This document shows, piece by piece, positions 49,467 to 59,404 of a stretch of 64,000 nucleotides of DNA. The stretch's first letter is position 1, and each line of letters starts with the position of its first letter. This DNA comes from CAVVAY01 sp963746465. Its GTDB lineage: Bacteria; Actinomycetota; Actinomycetes; JACCUZ01. The stretch spans positions 1 to 64,000 of the forward strand of contig CAVVAY010000005.1 of NCBI GenBank assembly GCA_963746465.1. Reading direction: 5' to 3'. The translations under genes were made by a program, and so were the position numbers. Below the pieces are notes generated by a model. The model made no database searches and was not told the origin of the DNA. It was given only the letters and a program-made list of their open reading frames with translations.

Positions 49467-51461
49467 ATGAACCCCTGTCCTCGCCCCCGTCGCAGCCTCC
49501 GCGCCCGCCTCCGCCTCGGCCTCGGGACCGCGCTGACGCTCTGCGCCGCCCTGCCGTTCGCCGCGTCCGCACAGGGGGCGACCGTGATCGTTCCCGCCGG
49601 GTCGGGCCTCACGATGCCGGCCGGCATCGCAGAGACGCCCGACGGCGCGATCTGGGTGTCCGACGCCGCGCTGGGCGTGTGCCAGGTCAAGACGTCAGAC
49701 CCCGCCGGGGTCATCGAGTCGCCGTACTGCGCGCCGGAGCCCGCGGACGAGCTCCTGCCGCCGCGTTCGGGCCCCTCGGTCCCCTTCCAGATGGCGTTTG
49801 ACCCCATCTCCTCGAACCTCTTCGTCGCCGAGGGCAGCTCCAAGGGCTCCGGCGTCTGGCGCATGCACTGGGATGCGGTCACGGGGACGATCGACCAGGC
49901 CGAGCGCGTCGTGATCGCCGGCACCAGCCGCGTGTTCGGACTCGCGATGGGCACGATCCCCGACAACCCCGCGACGATCGCGATCGACCCGACCGTCTAC
50001 GTCGACTTCAACGGCCGTGACGAGACGCTGATCCGCCGCCTGAACGACGCCGGCAACGCGACGCCGATCGGCATCCAGGCCGCCCCGGTCGTCGGAAATT
50101 CAGGAACTGCGGGTGTCCTGTCGATGACGAACCTCGATGGAGCGCTCTACCTCGCCGAGGCCACAGGCGTCACGCGCATCGCGGCCCCCGGCCCCGACGC
50201 GCCGCTCGCCCAGCCCGTCGCCGGCTTCCCCGCCACGGGCGGCGCTGTTCCCAGCGCCCTCGCCGCCGACGGGGCCAACGGCCGCGTGTACGCGGGCACC
50301 AACAACGTCGACGGCATCGACACGGTCGACGTGCTGACGCCCGGCAACGGCACGACGGGCAGCTACGAGACCGGCTTTGCGCTCGTCGTCGGCATCGCGG
50401 TGCGCGCCAACGGCGACCTGATCATCGGCGACGACCCGCTCACGAGCGCGGGAGCCCCCGAGTCGCTCGGCCAGAGCCGCCTCTCGCTGGCGCCGCTGCA
50501 CGCGCCGTTCCTCGCGCCGACGACGATCACGTCGGCCCCGGACGTCTACTCGAGCGCCACGGCGGCGACCTTCAGCTTCCATTCGACGGCGTCGGCGAAC
50601 TTCGCCTGTCGCCTGGACGGCTCGGGCTTCGCGCCCTGCGACGCGCCCGGCGGCCCGGACGGCAGCCAGTCCTACGCCGGCCTGGCCGACGGCGTCCACG
50701 CCTTCGAGGTCCGCGCCGCCCCCGACAGCCAGCCGGCCCGCTACACCTTCATCGTCGACACGGTCGCCCCGGCGGCCCAGGTCGACAACCCGGCTTCCGA
50801 CAAGGTCACCGACCGCGAGGCGCTGCGGGTGCGCTTCTCCGCCGACGAGTTCGGCGTCAGCTACGCCTGCAAGCTCGACGGGGCGGTCGTCCACGCCTGC
50901 GAGCCGCCCGTCTGGCTGCGCGGCTTCGCGCTGGGCAACCACACGTTCACCGCGACGCCGACGGATCTCGCCGGCAACGTCGGCACGACGGTCGTCTGGA
51001 CGTTCGAGCGCATCGCGCCGCCGCCGGCGCCCGAGCCGCCGCGCGACAACTCCGGCCCCGGCTCGACCCCCGGCCCCGACGCTTCGGGCCCCGGCCCCGC
51101 CCCCGTGGGCGACAAGAGCACGGCCTCCAGCGTTCCCACCGCCTGCCGCGCGCTCGCCGGACAGAAGGCCAAGGGCACCTACAAGCTCGTCGGCCGCCGC
51201 CTGACGGTGCGGATCACGCCGACCTCCGGGGCGACGCACGCGAAGCTCACCCTGCGCCCGCGCGGCAAGGCGAAGGGCACCGTTGCGAAGCTCGCCGTCA
51301 AGGCCGTCACCGGGACGAAGGCGCGTGACCTGCGCATCGTCCTGACCAAGGCCCAGGCCGCGCGCCTGCGCCGGTCGAGCTCGATGCTCACGGTGAGCTA
51401 CGGGACCTGCGCCACGAGCGCGACCGGCCCGGCGACCGAGCTCAAGCGGTCCGCTCGATGA
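49467..51461 (+). CDS. Secreted propeller and Ig-like surface protein
   Basis: ATG 49467 lies nine bases after GGAGG; ATG 49458 is too close to the site. The 664-residue protein has an Arg-rich signal peptide (RSLRARLRLGLGTALTLCAA, ending ASA). Residues 35-330 are NHL-like blades (MPAGIAETPDGAIWVSDAAL; NGRVYAGTNNVDGIDTVDVL). Two Ig-like modules follow with the cystine pattern FACRLDGSGFAPCDAP and YACKLDGAVVHACEPPVWLR, common in this lineage. After a Gly/Pro linker comes a basic C-terminal domain (GRRLTVRITPTSGATHAKLT). It begins the plus-strand operon whose later genes include the giant oxidase. Confidence 0.8.
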   Translation: MNPCPRPRRSLRARLRLGLGTALTLCAALPFAASAQGATVIVPAGSGLTMPAGIAETPDGAIWVSDAALGVCQVKTSDPAGVIESPYCAPEPADELLPPRSGPSVPFQMAFDPISSNLFVAEGSSKGSGVWRMHWDAVTGTIDQAERVVIAGTSRVFGLAMGTIPDNPATIAIDPTVYVDFNGRDETLIRRLNDAGNATPIGIQAAPVVGNSGTAGVLSMTNLDGALYLAEATGVTRIAAPGPDAPLAQPVAGFPATGGAVPSALAADGANGRVYAGTNNVDGIDTVDVLTPGNGTTGSYETGFALVVGIAVRANGDLIIGDDPLTSAGAPESLGQSRLSLAPLHAPFLAPTTITSAPDVYSSATAATFSFHSTASANFACRLDGSGFAPCDAPGGPDGSQSYAGLADGVHAFEVRAAPDSQPARYTFIVDTVAPAAQVDNPASDKVTDREALRVRFSADEFGVSYACKLDGAVVHACEPPVWLRGFALGNHTFTATPTDLAGNVGTTVVWTFERIAPPPAPEPPRDNSGPGSTPGPDASGPGPAPVGDKSTASSVPTACRALAGQKAKGTYKLVGRRLTVRITPTSGATHAKLTLRPRGKAKGTVAKLAVKAVTGTKARDLRIVLTKAQAARLRRSSSMLTVSYGTCATSATGPATELKRSAR

Positions 51462-52096
51462 GCGCGGCGCCGAGCGTCGCAACCCGCCCGCGCGGTCGCC
51501 GCCCACGCACCTGGAACGCCCTCGTCGCGGCGGTGCTGATCGCATCCTTCGCACTGGCCGGCGCCGGCGCCGTGATCGCGGCGAACATGATCGCGGCCGG
51601 CGAGCCGGCCGCGCCCGGCCCGAAGCTGCTCCCCGGCCCGTTCGGCACCGCGCAGGACATCCCGACGTCCTTCGGCGTCGTCGCCGTCGAGCACGCCGAG
51701 AAGATCAACGGCACGACCTCCAAGTCCCTCGGCGGCAACACGCACGGGATCGCCGGCTTCGTCGCCCCGAACAAGGTCCAGGTCCAGACCTCGATCACGC
51801 TGACGAACCTCCTCGACAAGCCCGTCGCCTACGACCCGCGCCAGTTCCGCCTGCTCGTCGGCAGCGACCGCAAGCCGGTCAGGAGCGTGAAGACCAACAT
51901 CCTCCCCGGCACGCTGCAGCCTGACGCGAGCATCGACGGGCGCCTGATCTTCGTCGCGCCGCGCACCGGCTCCAAGCTCTGGATCGAGTTCGCCGATCCC
52001 GGCCGGGCCAAGCCGGTCCTCATCGACCTCGGCCGCACCGGCAAGACGCCGGCCGACGCCTTCGACGGCTTCCAGCACCACAAGGGCAAGGGATGA
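51458..52096 (+). CDS. Membrane-anchored protein with DUF4352-like outer domain
   Basis: ATG 51458 overlaps the previous stop (ATGA). The 212-residue product has a basic N-terminus, one membrane helix (ALVAAVLIASFALAGAGAVI) and an outer beta-sandwich with VQVQTSITLTNLLDKPVAYD, RQFRLLVGSDRKPVRSV and LQPDASIDGRLIFVAPRTGS, the pattern of DUF4352/telokin-like domains. It overlaps the oxidase start as ATGA, so three proteins are coupled. It may present or chaperone the oxidase; that is inference. Confidence 0.8.
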   Translation: MSAAPSVATRPRGRRPRTWNALVAAVLIASFALAGAGAVIAANMIAAGEPAAPGPKLLPGPFGTAQDIPTSFGVVAVEHAEKINGTTSKSLGGNTHGIAGFVAPNKVQVQTSITLTNLLDKPVAYDPRQFRLLVGSDRKPVRSVKTNILPGTLQPDASIDGRLIFVAPRTGSKLWIEFADPGRAKPVLIDLGRTGKTPADAFDGFQHHKGKG

Positions 52097-55000
52097 CCGA
52101 CCTCCTGATCCGCACGCTGGCGCGCAAGCGCCTCTCGACGCTCGCGCGTCCCAGCGCGGTCATGGCGTTCGCGCTCGCGATCGCCTACGGCGGCGGCCTC
52201 TGGCTGACGTTCCTGCACCACGTCGAGGGCGGCCACGAGCGCAACGAGCCCCCGTTCGTCCTGCACTGGCTGCGCGACTCGACGCTCGCGCTGCCGCTCA
52301 TCTGCGTCGCGGTCTGGATCGGGATCGTCCTCGCACGCAGGCTGCTCGCCCGCGCCGGCGCCACCGACGGCCCCGTCGCGCTCTGCGCGGCGGTCCTCGC
52401 GGCGATCGTGGCGCTCTGCGCAACGGTCGCCGTCGGTGCGACCGGTCCTGCTCACGGCAACCTCTTCGGCGCCAAGCACGGCGGCCACGAGCTGCCCTTC
52501 ATGGTCCACCTCGGCCGCGACATGCTCGTCGCGCTGTGCGTCAACCTCCTGCTGTCGGCCGCCGTCAGCGCCGCGATCTTCCGCCGCCGCCCGTGGGCGG
52601 TGCCCGACGTGCAGAGCTGGCTGGCCGGGCGGATCGTGCCGAGGCAGCGCATCGCGCTCAACGGCGGGCTGCTGCTCGTCCTCGTCATGCCGATCGCGAT
52701 CTTCGCCTTCAGCAGCGCCGAGCGCGTGTCCGCGCAGGCGGGCGCCGGCTCGCCGTGCCCCGTCGGGGTGCCGCTGAAGACCTACGACGTCCAGGCGATC
52801 GACGTCAACATCACGCTCAACCGCTTCGGCGACCACGACCCGCTCGGGAAGATGTACGTCCTGTCGGAGGAGGTCGGCCGCGTCCGCACCGAGGAGGCCG
52901 CGCGCAAGGCCTCGATCGGCCTGCGCAACGACGCCGTCCAGCCGCTCGTCATCCGCGCGAACATCGGCGACTGCGTCGAGATCGAGTTCGCCAACAACGC
53001 CAGCGGCGGCGAATACGGCGTGCACATCGACGGCCTGGCCTTCGACGCCCAGAACTCCGGCGACGCCGTCGGCAACAACGTCTCCTCGGCGGTGCCGCGC
53101 GGCGAGACGCGCGCCTACCGCTTCTACGTCCCCGAGGACGACACCTTCGAGGGATCGCACTACCTGCGGCCGGGCCCCGGTCATCGCGAGTCCGTCAGCC
53201 ACGGGCTCTTCGGCGCGCTCGTCGTCGAGCCGCGCGGCTCGACCTATCACGCGATGAAGGACCTCTCGCCGCTGAAGTCCGGCTGGGAGGCCGTCATCCA
53301 GCCTGAGGGCAAGAAGTCCTTCCGCGAGTACGTCCAGCTCTACCACGAGGTCGGCAACGAGGACTACCTCCCGCTGGACGCCGGCGGCGGCACGCTGCCG
53401 CGCGTCGACCCGCACTCCGAGAGCTATCGCCCCGGCGCCCGCGCGATGAACTACCGCTCCGAGCCGTTCATGAACCGGCTCAACGAGCCCGGCTCCGAGG
53501 ACGGAGGAGGCCCACGGCTACGGGTCCTACACGTTCGGTGACCCGGCGACCGTCATCCCGCGCTCCTACCAGGGCGACCCGACGAAGATCCGCATCATGC
53601 ACGCGGGCGCCGAGGTCTTCCACGTCTTCCACCTGCACGGCGGCGGCATCCGCTGGCGCCTGAACCCCAAGGCGGACACGACGTTCGACTACCAGAACAC
53701 CGGTCTGGACAAGCACCCCAATGACAGCCGCCCCGTCGACGCGCCTGGACTCCCAGGCCTTCGGCCCCGGCGAGTCGTTCGAGCTCGAGATCGAGGGCGG
53801 CGCCGGCGGCGTCCAGCAGGGCGCCGGCGAGTTCCTCTTCCACTGCCACATCGTGGAGCACTACGTCTCGGGCATGTGGGGCTTCTGGCGCGTCTTCGAC
53901 ACCCGCCAGCCCGGCCTCGCGCCGCTGCCCGACCGCGCCGCGCCGCCGACCGCCGTCGACTCCTCCGAGCTCATCGGCAAGACGATCAACGGCACGACGA
54001 TCACCGCGGCGAACCTCGCGGCCTGGCTGCAAGCCGCAGCTGCCGCCGCAGGGCGTGCGCCAGGACGACCAGGACGCCTCGGTGTGGGACTGGAAGGTCG
54101 ACAGCCACGACCCCGGCGGCGCCGGTCTACCTCGGCGAGCCCGAGGACCTCCAGAGCTGGCCGGACTACACGAAGGACAGCGACGAGGAGCGCCTAGACG
54201 GCCATCCGAGCCTGCTCGCGGGCGATCGGCCCGCGCGCCTGGACGGCGAGGGCGTGGACCGCCCGAAGATCCTCTTCAACCCATCCAACGGCCGGCCGGC
54301 GTTCCCGCTGCTGCGCCCGCACCTGGGCAAGCGTCCGCCGTTCTCGCCCAACCAGCACTCCGGCGCGCCGTGGCTCGGCGAGAACGGCGGCGTGGCGAAG
54401 GCCGGCGGCGCGACCGTCGCCGAGCCGTTCGCCAACCGCGCCGACGGCATCTGCCCTGCGGGCGCGCCGGTCCGAAGACCTACAACATCGTCACGATCGC
54501 CCCTCAGGCGAAGGTCACGAAGAAGGCGCTCGCCCGCCAGATGCAGATCTTCGTGCTGGCCGAGGACGCCGACGCGGTCATGGCGGGCACGAAGCCCGTC
54601 GAGCCCCTGGCGATCCGCGCGAACATCGGCGACTGCGTGGCGGTCACGCTGACCAACCGGATCCCCGACGCGTCGGCGTTCAACGGCTTCTCGAAGAACA
54701 ACCTGCACATCCACCACGTCCAGTTCGACACGCAGGCCTCCGACGGCGTCATCACCGGCCTCTCCTACGAGCAGTCCGTCGAGGACTTCCCGTCGACGGA
54801 CTCGCAGCTCAGCGTCGCGGCCGCCGACCGGCGACACGACGCTCGCGCTGTCGAGCGTCGCGAAGTTCCAGCCGGGCGTCGCGATCGCGATCAGCCAGGG
54901 CGAGGAGAACATCGAGATCCGCACGATCGAGTCCATCGACTCCACGCTCAACACCGTGACGCTCACCCAGGCGCTCGGCAAGGCCCATGCCGCGAACGAC

Positions 55001-57325
55001 TTCGCCGGCACCGAGTTCGTGCAGTCGCGCTGGTATCCGGACATCCAGATGGACAACGTCTTCTGGCACGACCACGTCGACGGCATCCACGGCTGGCCGC
55101 TGGGCCTCGTCGGCCAGCTCATCGTCGAGCCGCGCGGTTCGACGTATCACGACCCGACGACCGGCGCAGAGATCCGCTCCGGGGCGCTCGCCGACATCCA
55201 CACCACGTCGCCGCTGGCGCAGGGGCAGATCAACGGCAGCTTCCGCGAGCTCGCGCTGTGGGAGATCGACGACAACCCGGTGACGGACTCGACGATGAAC
55301 CTGCGCGCCGAGCCCTTCGCGGACCGCCTGATCGACAACGCGGACCCGTCGCTGCTGTTCAGCTCCTGGACGCATGGCGACCCGGCGACGCCGATGCCGC
55401 GCGCCTATCAGGGCGACCCGCTGGCGATCCGCACGATCAACGTCGGCCCCGCCGTGGACGGCCTGAAGGTCGACGGCCATCGCTTCTTCCGCGAGAACCG
55501 CTTCCTCGACGGCGAGGCCCGCACGGCGGCGTCGCCGACGGACTCGATCCATTACGGGATCTCCGAGCGCTACACCGCGATCCTCGACGGCGGCGCCGGC
55601 GGGCCGGAGCAGAAGACCGGCGACTTCATGTACTTCAACAGCATCGGGCGGCGCTTCCGGCAGGGTGCGTGGGGGCTCCTGCGCGTGCTCCCGCGCCAGG
55701 TCGCAGACCTCAGGCCGCTGCCCGATCATGCCAATGTGCCGACGGGCGGGACGCCTGTGCCCACGCCGACCGGCGGTCGCCCGCCGGCGAGCCCCGGCGC
55801 CGGCGATCCATGCCCGGTCGACGCGACGACGCGGTCCATCGACGTCAGCGCGATCGACCTCGCAACGCCGCGTCCCGGCGTGTCCTCGGTCTTCGTACCG
55901 ACGCAGGACGCCGCGGCCGTGCGCAACGGGACGAAGGGCGCGCAGCCGCTCGTCGTCCACATCGCCGCGGGCGAATGCCTACAGGTGACGTTCAAGAACG
56001 AGCGGGCGACCGCGCGCTCGTCCTTCCACGTCTCCGAGCTGCTCAAGGAGATGGCCTCCTCGGGCATCAACGCCGGCTTCAACACCGAGCAGACGGTCGC
56101 GGCGGGCGCCACCCGTTCGTACCGCTACTACGCCGACACGCGCAAGATCGGCGCCGCGATGATCAGCGACTTCGGCGGGGTGGACACCGGCATCAACGGC
56201 CTCTACGGCGCCGTGGTGGTCGCACCCTCGGGCGCGACGTTCACGCACCCCGACACCGCCGAGCCGGTGCGCTTCGGCGAAGGCGTCGACGTCCACCTGC
56301 CCGGGCAGCAGGGCTACCGCGACTTCACGACGATCATGAGCGAGGACGACCCGGTCATCGGCGGCAACTTCATGCCCTATCCCGTCGACGTCGCGGGCCC
56401 GTCGCTCGTCAACTACCGCACCGCCGCGCGCGGCGACGACGACGCGGCCTTCAGCTCGCGCGCCAACGGCGACCCGGCCACGCCGCTCATGCGTGCCTAC
56501 GCGGGCGATCCCGTGAAGGTCCACGCGCTCGTCGCGCCGGGCAGCGAGCAGCAGCACGTCTTCTCCCTCGGCGGCCAGTCCTGGCGCATCGATCCCGAGA
56601 TCGACCGGGGCAACGAGACGACGGCCCAGGGCATGGTCGCCTGGGAGGCCTTCGACCTCGAGCTCATCGGCGGCGCCGGCGGCCGCCAGCGCGAGACCGG
56701 CGACTACTTCTACGGCGACCTGCGGCGCCCGTTCGCGCAGGCCGGCGCCTGGGGCCTCATGCGGGTCCTGTCGGATCCGAACTGCCCGATCCGGCCGCTC
56801 GACGGGCTGGACTGCGTCGGCCAGACGTCGGTCTTCACGGGTCTGCCGCCACGCCCGACGACGAACCCCGGCGACGCTCCGGCGCCCGCCACCCCGGCTC
56901 CGGCCGCCGCGGCTCCCGCAGCTCCCGCTGCTCCCGCTGCTCCGGCGCCCGCCGCCGCCAAGCCGGCCGCAAAGAAGCTCGGCCTTCGCAGCCTGACGAT
57001 CGCCAAGCGCATCCGCCTGTCGACGATCGCCTCGGAGGGCCTGACCTTCCGGGTCACGCTCCCCAACGACGCTCGCGCGCTGGAGATGAAGCTCACGCGG
57101 CGCTCGGGCAAGCGCACGATCACCGTCGGGCTGAAGACCGTGACGGTCAAGTCCGGCGGCCGGCGCCTGTTCACCTGGCGGCTGTCGCGAACGCAGTTGC
57201 GCCGCCTGCGGACGGGCGCTCAGGTGCTGCAGGTCCGCGCCGGCACGACCGCCAAGAAGATCACGGCGCCGGCGCTGAAGGCGACGATCAGCCTCAGCGG
57301 GCGCCTGCCCAAGCGCCTGCGCTGA
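52093..57325 (+). CDS. Giant membrane-anchored six-domain multicopper oxidase, permuted copper sites, frameshifted
   Basis: About 1,743 residues once indels near 53505, 53735, 54050, 54118, 54470 and 54820 are repaired. The first 230 residues have about five membrane helices ending SSAERVSAQA. Three repeats of paired cupredoxin domains follow, each marked by GDC/GEC, G(L)xGALVVEPRGSTY-type and GDPxxI/V segments. Domain 2 has HVFHLH (53621-53638) and HCHIVEHYVSGM (53841-53876), the type-3/type-1 ligands. Domain 3 has HIHH (54706-54717) and HDH (55067-55075). Domains 1, 4, 5 and 6 lack full sets. A basic C-terminal domain ends the protein. Size and plan recall manganese-oxidising MnxG/MofA-type oxidases; the substrate here is unknown. 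Confidence 0.85.
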
Positions 57326-57327
57326 GC

Positions 57328-57900
57328 GTGGCGTGGCGCGCGCTCGCCGCCGGGCTGGGCGCGCTCGCCGTCGCGCTGACCGTGGCCGCCTGCGGGGACG
57401 ACCCGTCAGCGCGTGCACCGGCGCCGGCGGCGCCGGCGACCGCGGCCGGGCGCGCGCTGGTGGCGCAGGCGCAGGGTCTCGTCGACGTGCGCCCGAGCGA
57501 CCTCGGCTACCGGCTGATCGTCCGCGGAGCGTTCGGCGCCATTCGCGGCCGCACGCGCACCGGGACGCGCACGATCACCCTCTACGTGCGCGCCGGCGAC
57601 GCTGCGCACCGCGTCGCCCACGATCTCGCGCACGAGATCGGCCACGCCTACGACGCGCGCCGGCTCACCCCGGCCCGGCGCCGCGCCTGGCTGCGCGCCC
57701 GCGGCGTCCCGGGCGCACCCTGGTTCCCGACGTCGTCCTCCTCGGACTACGAAACCGGCGCGGGTGACTTCGCGGAGGTCTTCGCGCGCTGTCACGCGAC
57801 GAGCCCGGAGTTCCGCAGCCGCCTGGCGCCGCGGCCGCCGAACGCCTGCGCGCTGCTGCCTGCGGGCGCGCGGTCCGGCGCGTTGCGCCGGGGCCGCTAG
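57328..57900 (+). CDS. Lipoprotein with zinc-protease HEIGH motif
   Basis: GTG 57328 is two bases after the oxidase stop. The 190-residue product has a lipoprotein signal WRALAAGLGALAVALTVAAC (lipobox VAAC) and a small domain with LAHEIGHAYDARRL, a metalloprotease-type HExxH, plus SDYETGAGDFAEVFARC where the Glu of AEVF could be the third zinc ligand. It resembles short zincin-like lipoproteins of actinobacteria. It may process proteins of the operon. It ends against a minus-strand gene with the two TAG stops sharing the palindrome CTAG. Confidence 0.7.
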   Translation: MAWRALAAGLGALAVALTVAACGDDPSARAPAPAAPATAAGRALVAQAQGLVDVRPSDLGYRLIVRGAFGAIRGRTRTGTRTITLYVRAGDAAHRVAHDLAHEIGHAYDARRLTPARRRAWLRARGVPGAPWFPTSSSSDYETGAGDFAEVFARCHATSPEFRSRLAPRPPNACALLPAGARSGALRRGR

Positions 57901-59045
57901 CAGTCGGCGGCGGCGAAGCGCACGCTGACGCGCACGTCCTCGTCGCCATCGCCGGCGAGGAAGCCGAGCATGCGCATGGCCTCCTCGGCGAGGGCGACGC
58001 GATCGGCGCGCGCGATCTCCGTGAACGGCGCGATCTCCAGCGTGACGATCGTGCGACCGCGAATGAGCCTCCACGTCCCGCCGACGAACCCGTCGAGCAG
58101 GAACGTCTTGGGCAACACGTGCGGGCGATGGCCCTCGCAGACGATGCGCGCACGGTCGGCGTGGGCGTGGACGGCGTTGTCGAACTCCGGCAGGAAGCGC
58201 ACGGGCGCCGGCGTGTCGGGGTGGGGCAGCGGCGCGCCGGGCAGGTCCAGCAGCTCGCGGCCGTTCTCGTCGCGGTAGCCGCGCAGCTGCGGGCGCAGCC
58301 GGTCGATCGCCTCCCCGAGGCCCGTCAGGCCCGACCAGGTGCGGATGTCGGCCGCGGTCGCAGGCCCGAAGGCGCCGAGGTAGCGCAGGATGAGCTCGTC
58401 GGGCTGCGTCGAGCTCTCCAGCGGGCGCCCGAGCCAGCGCTGCGCGGTCGTCTGCTCGGCGCGGCCGTTGCGGCCCCAGACGCCGCGCGGCGGCACGTGC
58501 ACGAGCGGCGCGAGGGCCGAGAGCGCGTTGGCGAGCACGCGCGGCTCGTGGCCGGGCCACTCCATGGCGAGCGCGCGGCCCGCGTCGCCCATCGTGCACG
58601 GCGTGCGCTCGAGCAGCTCGCTGCCGACCTTCACGAGACGCGCGAGGTCGACGTCGTGCAGCTCGCGGCGCAGGCCCGACTTCATGCGCCGGTCCATCAC
58701 GGGCTGCAGCACCGGGCGCAGCGCGAGGCAGTCGCGGGCCGTGACGAGATGCAGCGTCCAGCGCATGAGCGAGATTCGCACCGCGCGGCGCGTCGCGACC
58801 AGGGACGAGAGCTCGTCGGGATCAAAGCCGGCCAGGCGGGACCACAGCGCCACGTAGGGGGCGTTGGGGCTCTGCGCCTGCAGGCCGATGAGGTGGCGCA
58901 GCGCGTCGCCCGCGGGCAGGTCGGTCCGGCGCAGCAGGAGCTGTCGCTCGAGCAGCGCCCTGTTGAGTGCGCGCGGCCCCAGGACGGCACCCTCGGGGGG
59001 CGCGTCGGAGCCGGCGACGGCCCGCGTTGTCAGCGCATCATTCAC
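57897..59045 (-). CDS. Winged-helix protein of the HTH_42/AlkZ-like family
   Basis: The 382-residue protein has LNRALLERQLLLRRTDLPAG, HLIGLQAQSPNAPYVALWSR, RTLHLVTARDCL-type SLMRWTLHLVTARD and LGAFGPATAADIRTWSGLTG, the signatures of the winged-helix family (PF06224) that includes the DNA glycosylases AlkZ/YcaQ. The QxQ motif of active AlkZ appears as LQAQSP. Some members unhook crosslinked or alkylated DNA, many are uncharacterised. TACCCT lies 14 bases before the ATG. Confidence 0.85.
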   Translation of the reverse strand: MNDALTTRAVAGSDAPPEGAVLGPRALNRALLERQLLLRRTDLPAGDALRHLIGLQAQSPNAPYVALWSRLAGFDPDELSSLVATRRAVRISLMRWTLHLVTARDCLALRPVLQPVMDRRMKSGLRRELHDVDLARLVKVGSELLERTPCTMGDAGRALAMEWPGHEPRVLANALSALAPLVHVPPRGVWGRNGRAEQTTAQRWLGRPLESSTQPDELILRYLGAFGPATAADIRTWSGLTGLGEAIDRLRPQLRGYRDENGRELLDLPGAPLPHPDTPAPVRFLPEFDNAVHAHADRARIVCEGHRPHVLPKTFLLDGFVGGTWRLIRGRTIVTLEIAPFTEIARADRVALAEEAMRMLGFLAGDGDEDVRVSVRFAAADC

Positions 59046-59115
59046 TCCCGCTGCCCAGGGTAGCCGTCTCTGCGCGGAAGGTGAACCTCTCGCGAGCCCG
59101 ATGCGCCGGCCACGG

Positions 59116-59355
59116 CTACGGCACGTCTTCGGTGGAGTCGACCGGATCGCTCTCGTCGGCCCCGCCGCGATCCTGATCGTCGGCGTCCTGCAGCGGCTCG
59201 GCCGTCTGCGGGTCGACGGGCGCCTCGGTCGCCTGCGGCTGCTTCTTCTTGGCCTCGTCGATGTGCTGTGACAGCTCGTCGAGGCGCTCCTCCATGCGGT
59301 CGCCCTCCGCGGCCATCTCCTTCGGCGTGGGCGTCGGCGTGTCGTCTGCGCTCAT
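59116..59355 (-). CDS. Small acidic, disordered protein
   Basis: 79 residues, MSADDTPTPTPKEMAAEGDR then MEERLDELSQHIDEAKKKQP and an acidic Pro/Gln/Asp-rich tail. One short coiled-coil helix with KKK is flanked by disorder. Similar mini-proteins are common near cell-envelope or stress genes in actinobacteria, but no function is known. Its composition is distinct from an antisense frame of a GC-rich gene, so I count it as real. Confidence 0.7.
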   Translation of the reverse strand: MSADDTPTPTPKEMAAEGDRMEERLDELSQHIDEAKKKQPQATEAPVDPQTAEPLQDADDQDRGGADESDPVDSTEDVP

Positions 59356-59404
59356 GCCCTGGGTCTGCCCGCGCGGGCGCCGTACGATGCGCCCGCGCCC
59401 GCGC

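Noticed and set aside
53505..54850. Programmed frameshifting or pseudogene decay in the multicopper oxidase
   Set aside because: Six frame changes in both directions within 1.35 kb, with intact copper motifs on both sides, fit sequencing errors better than either.
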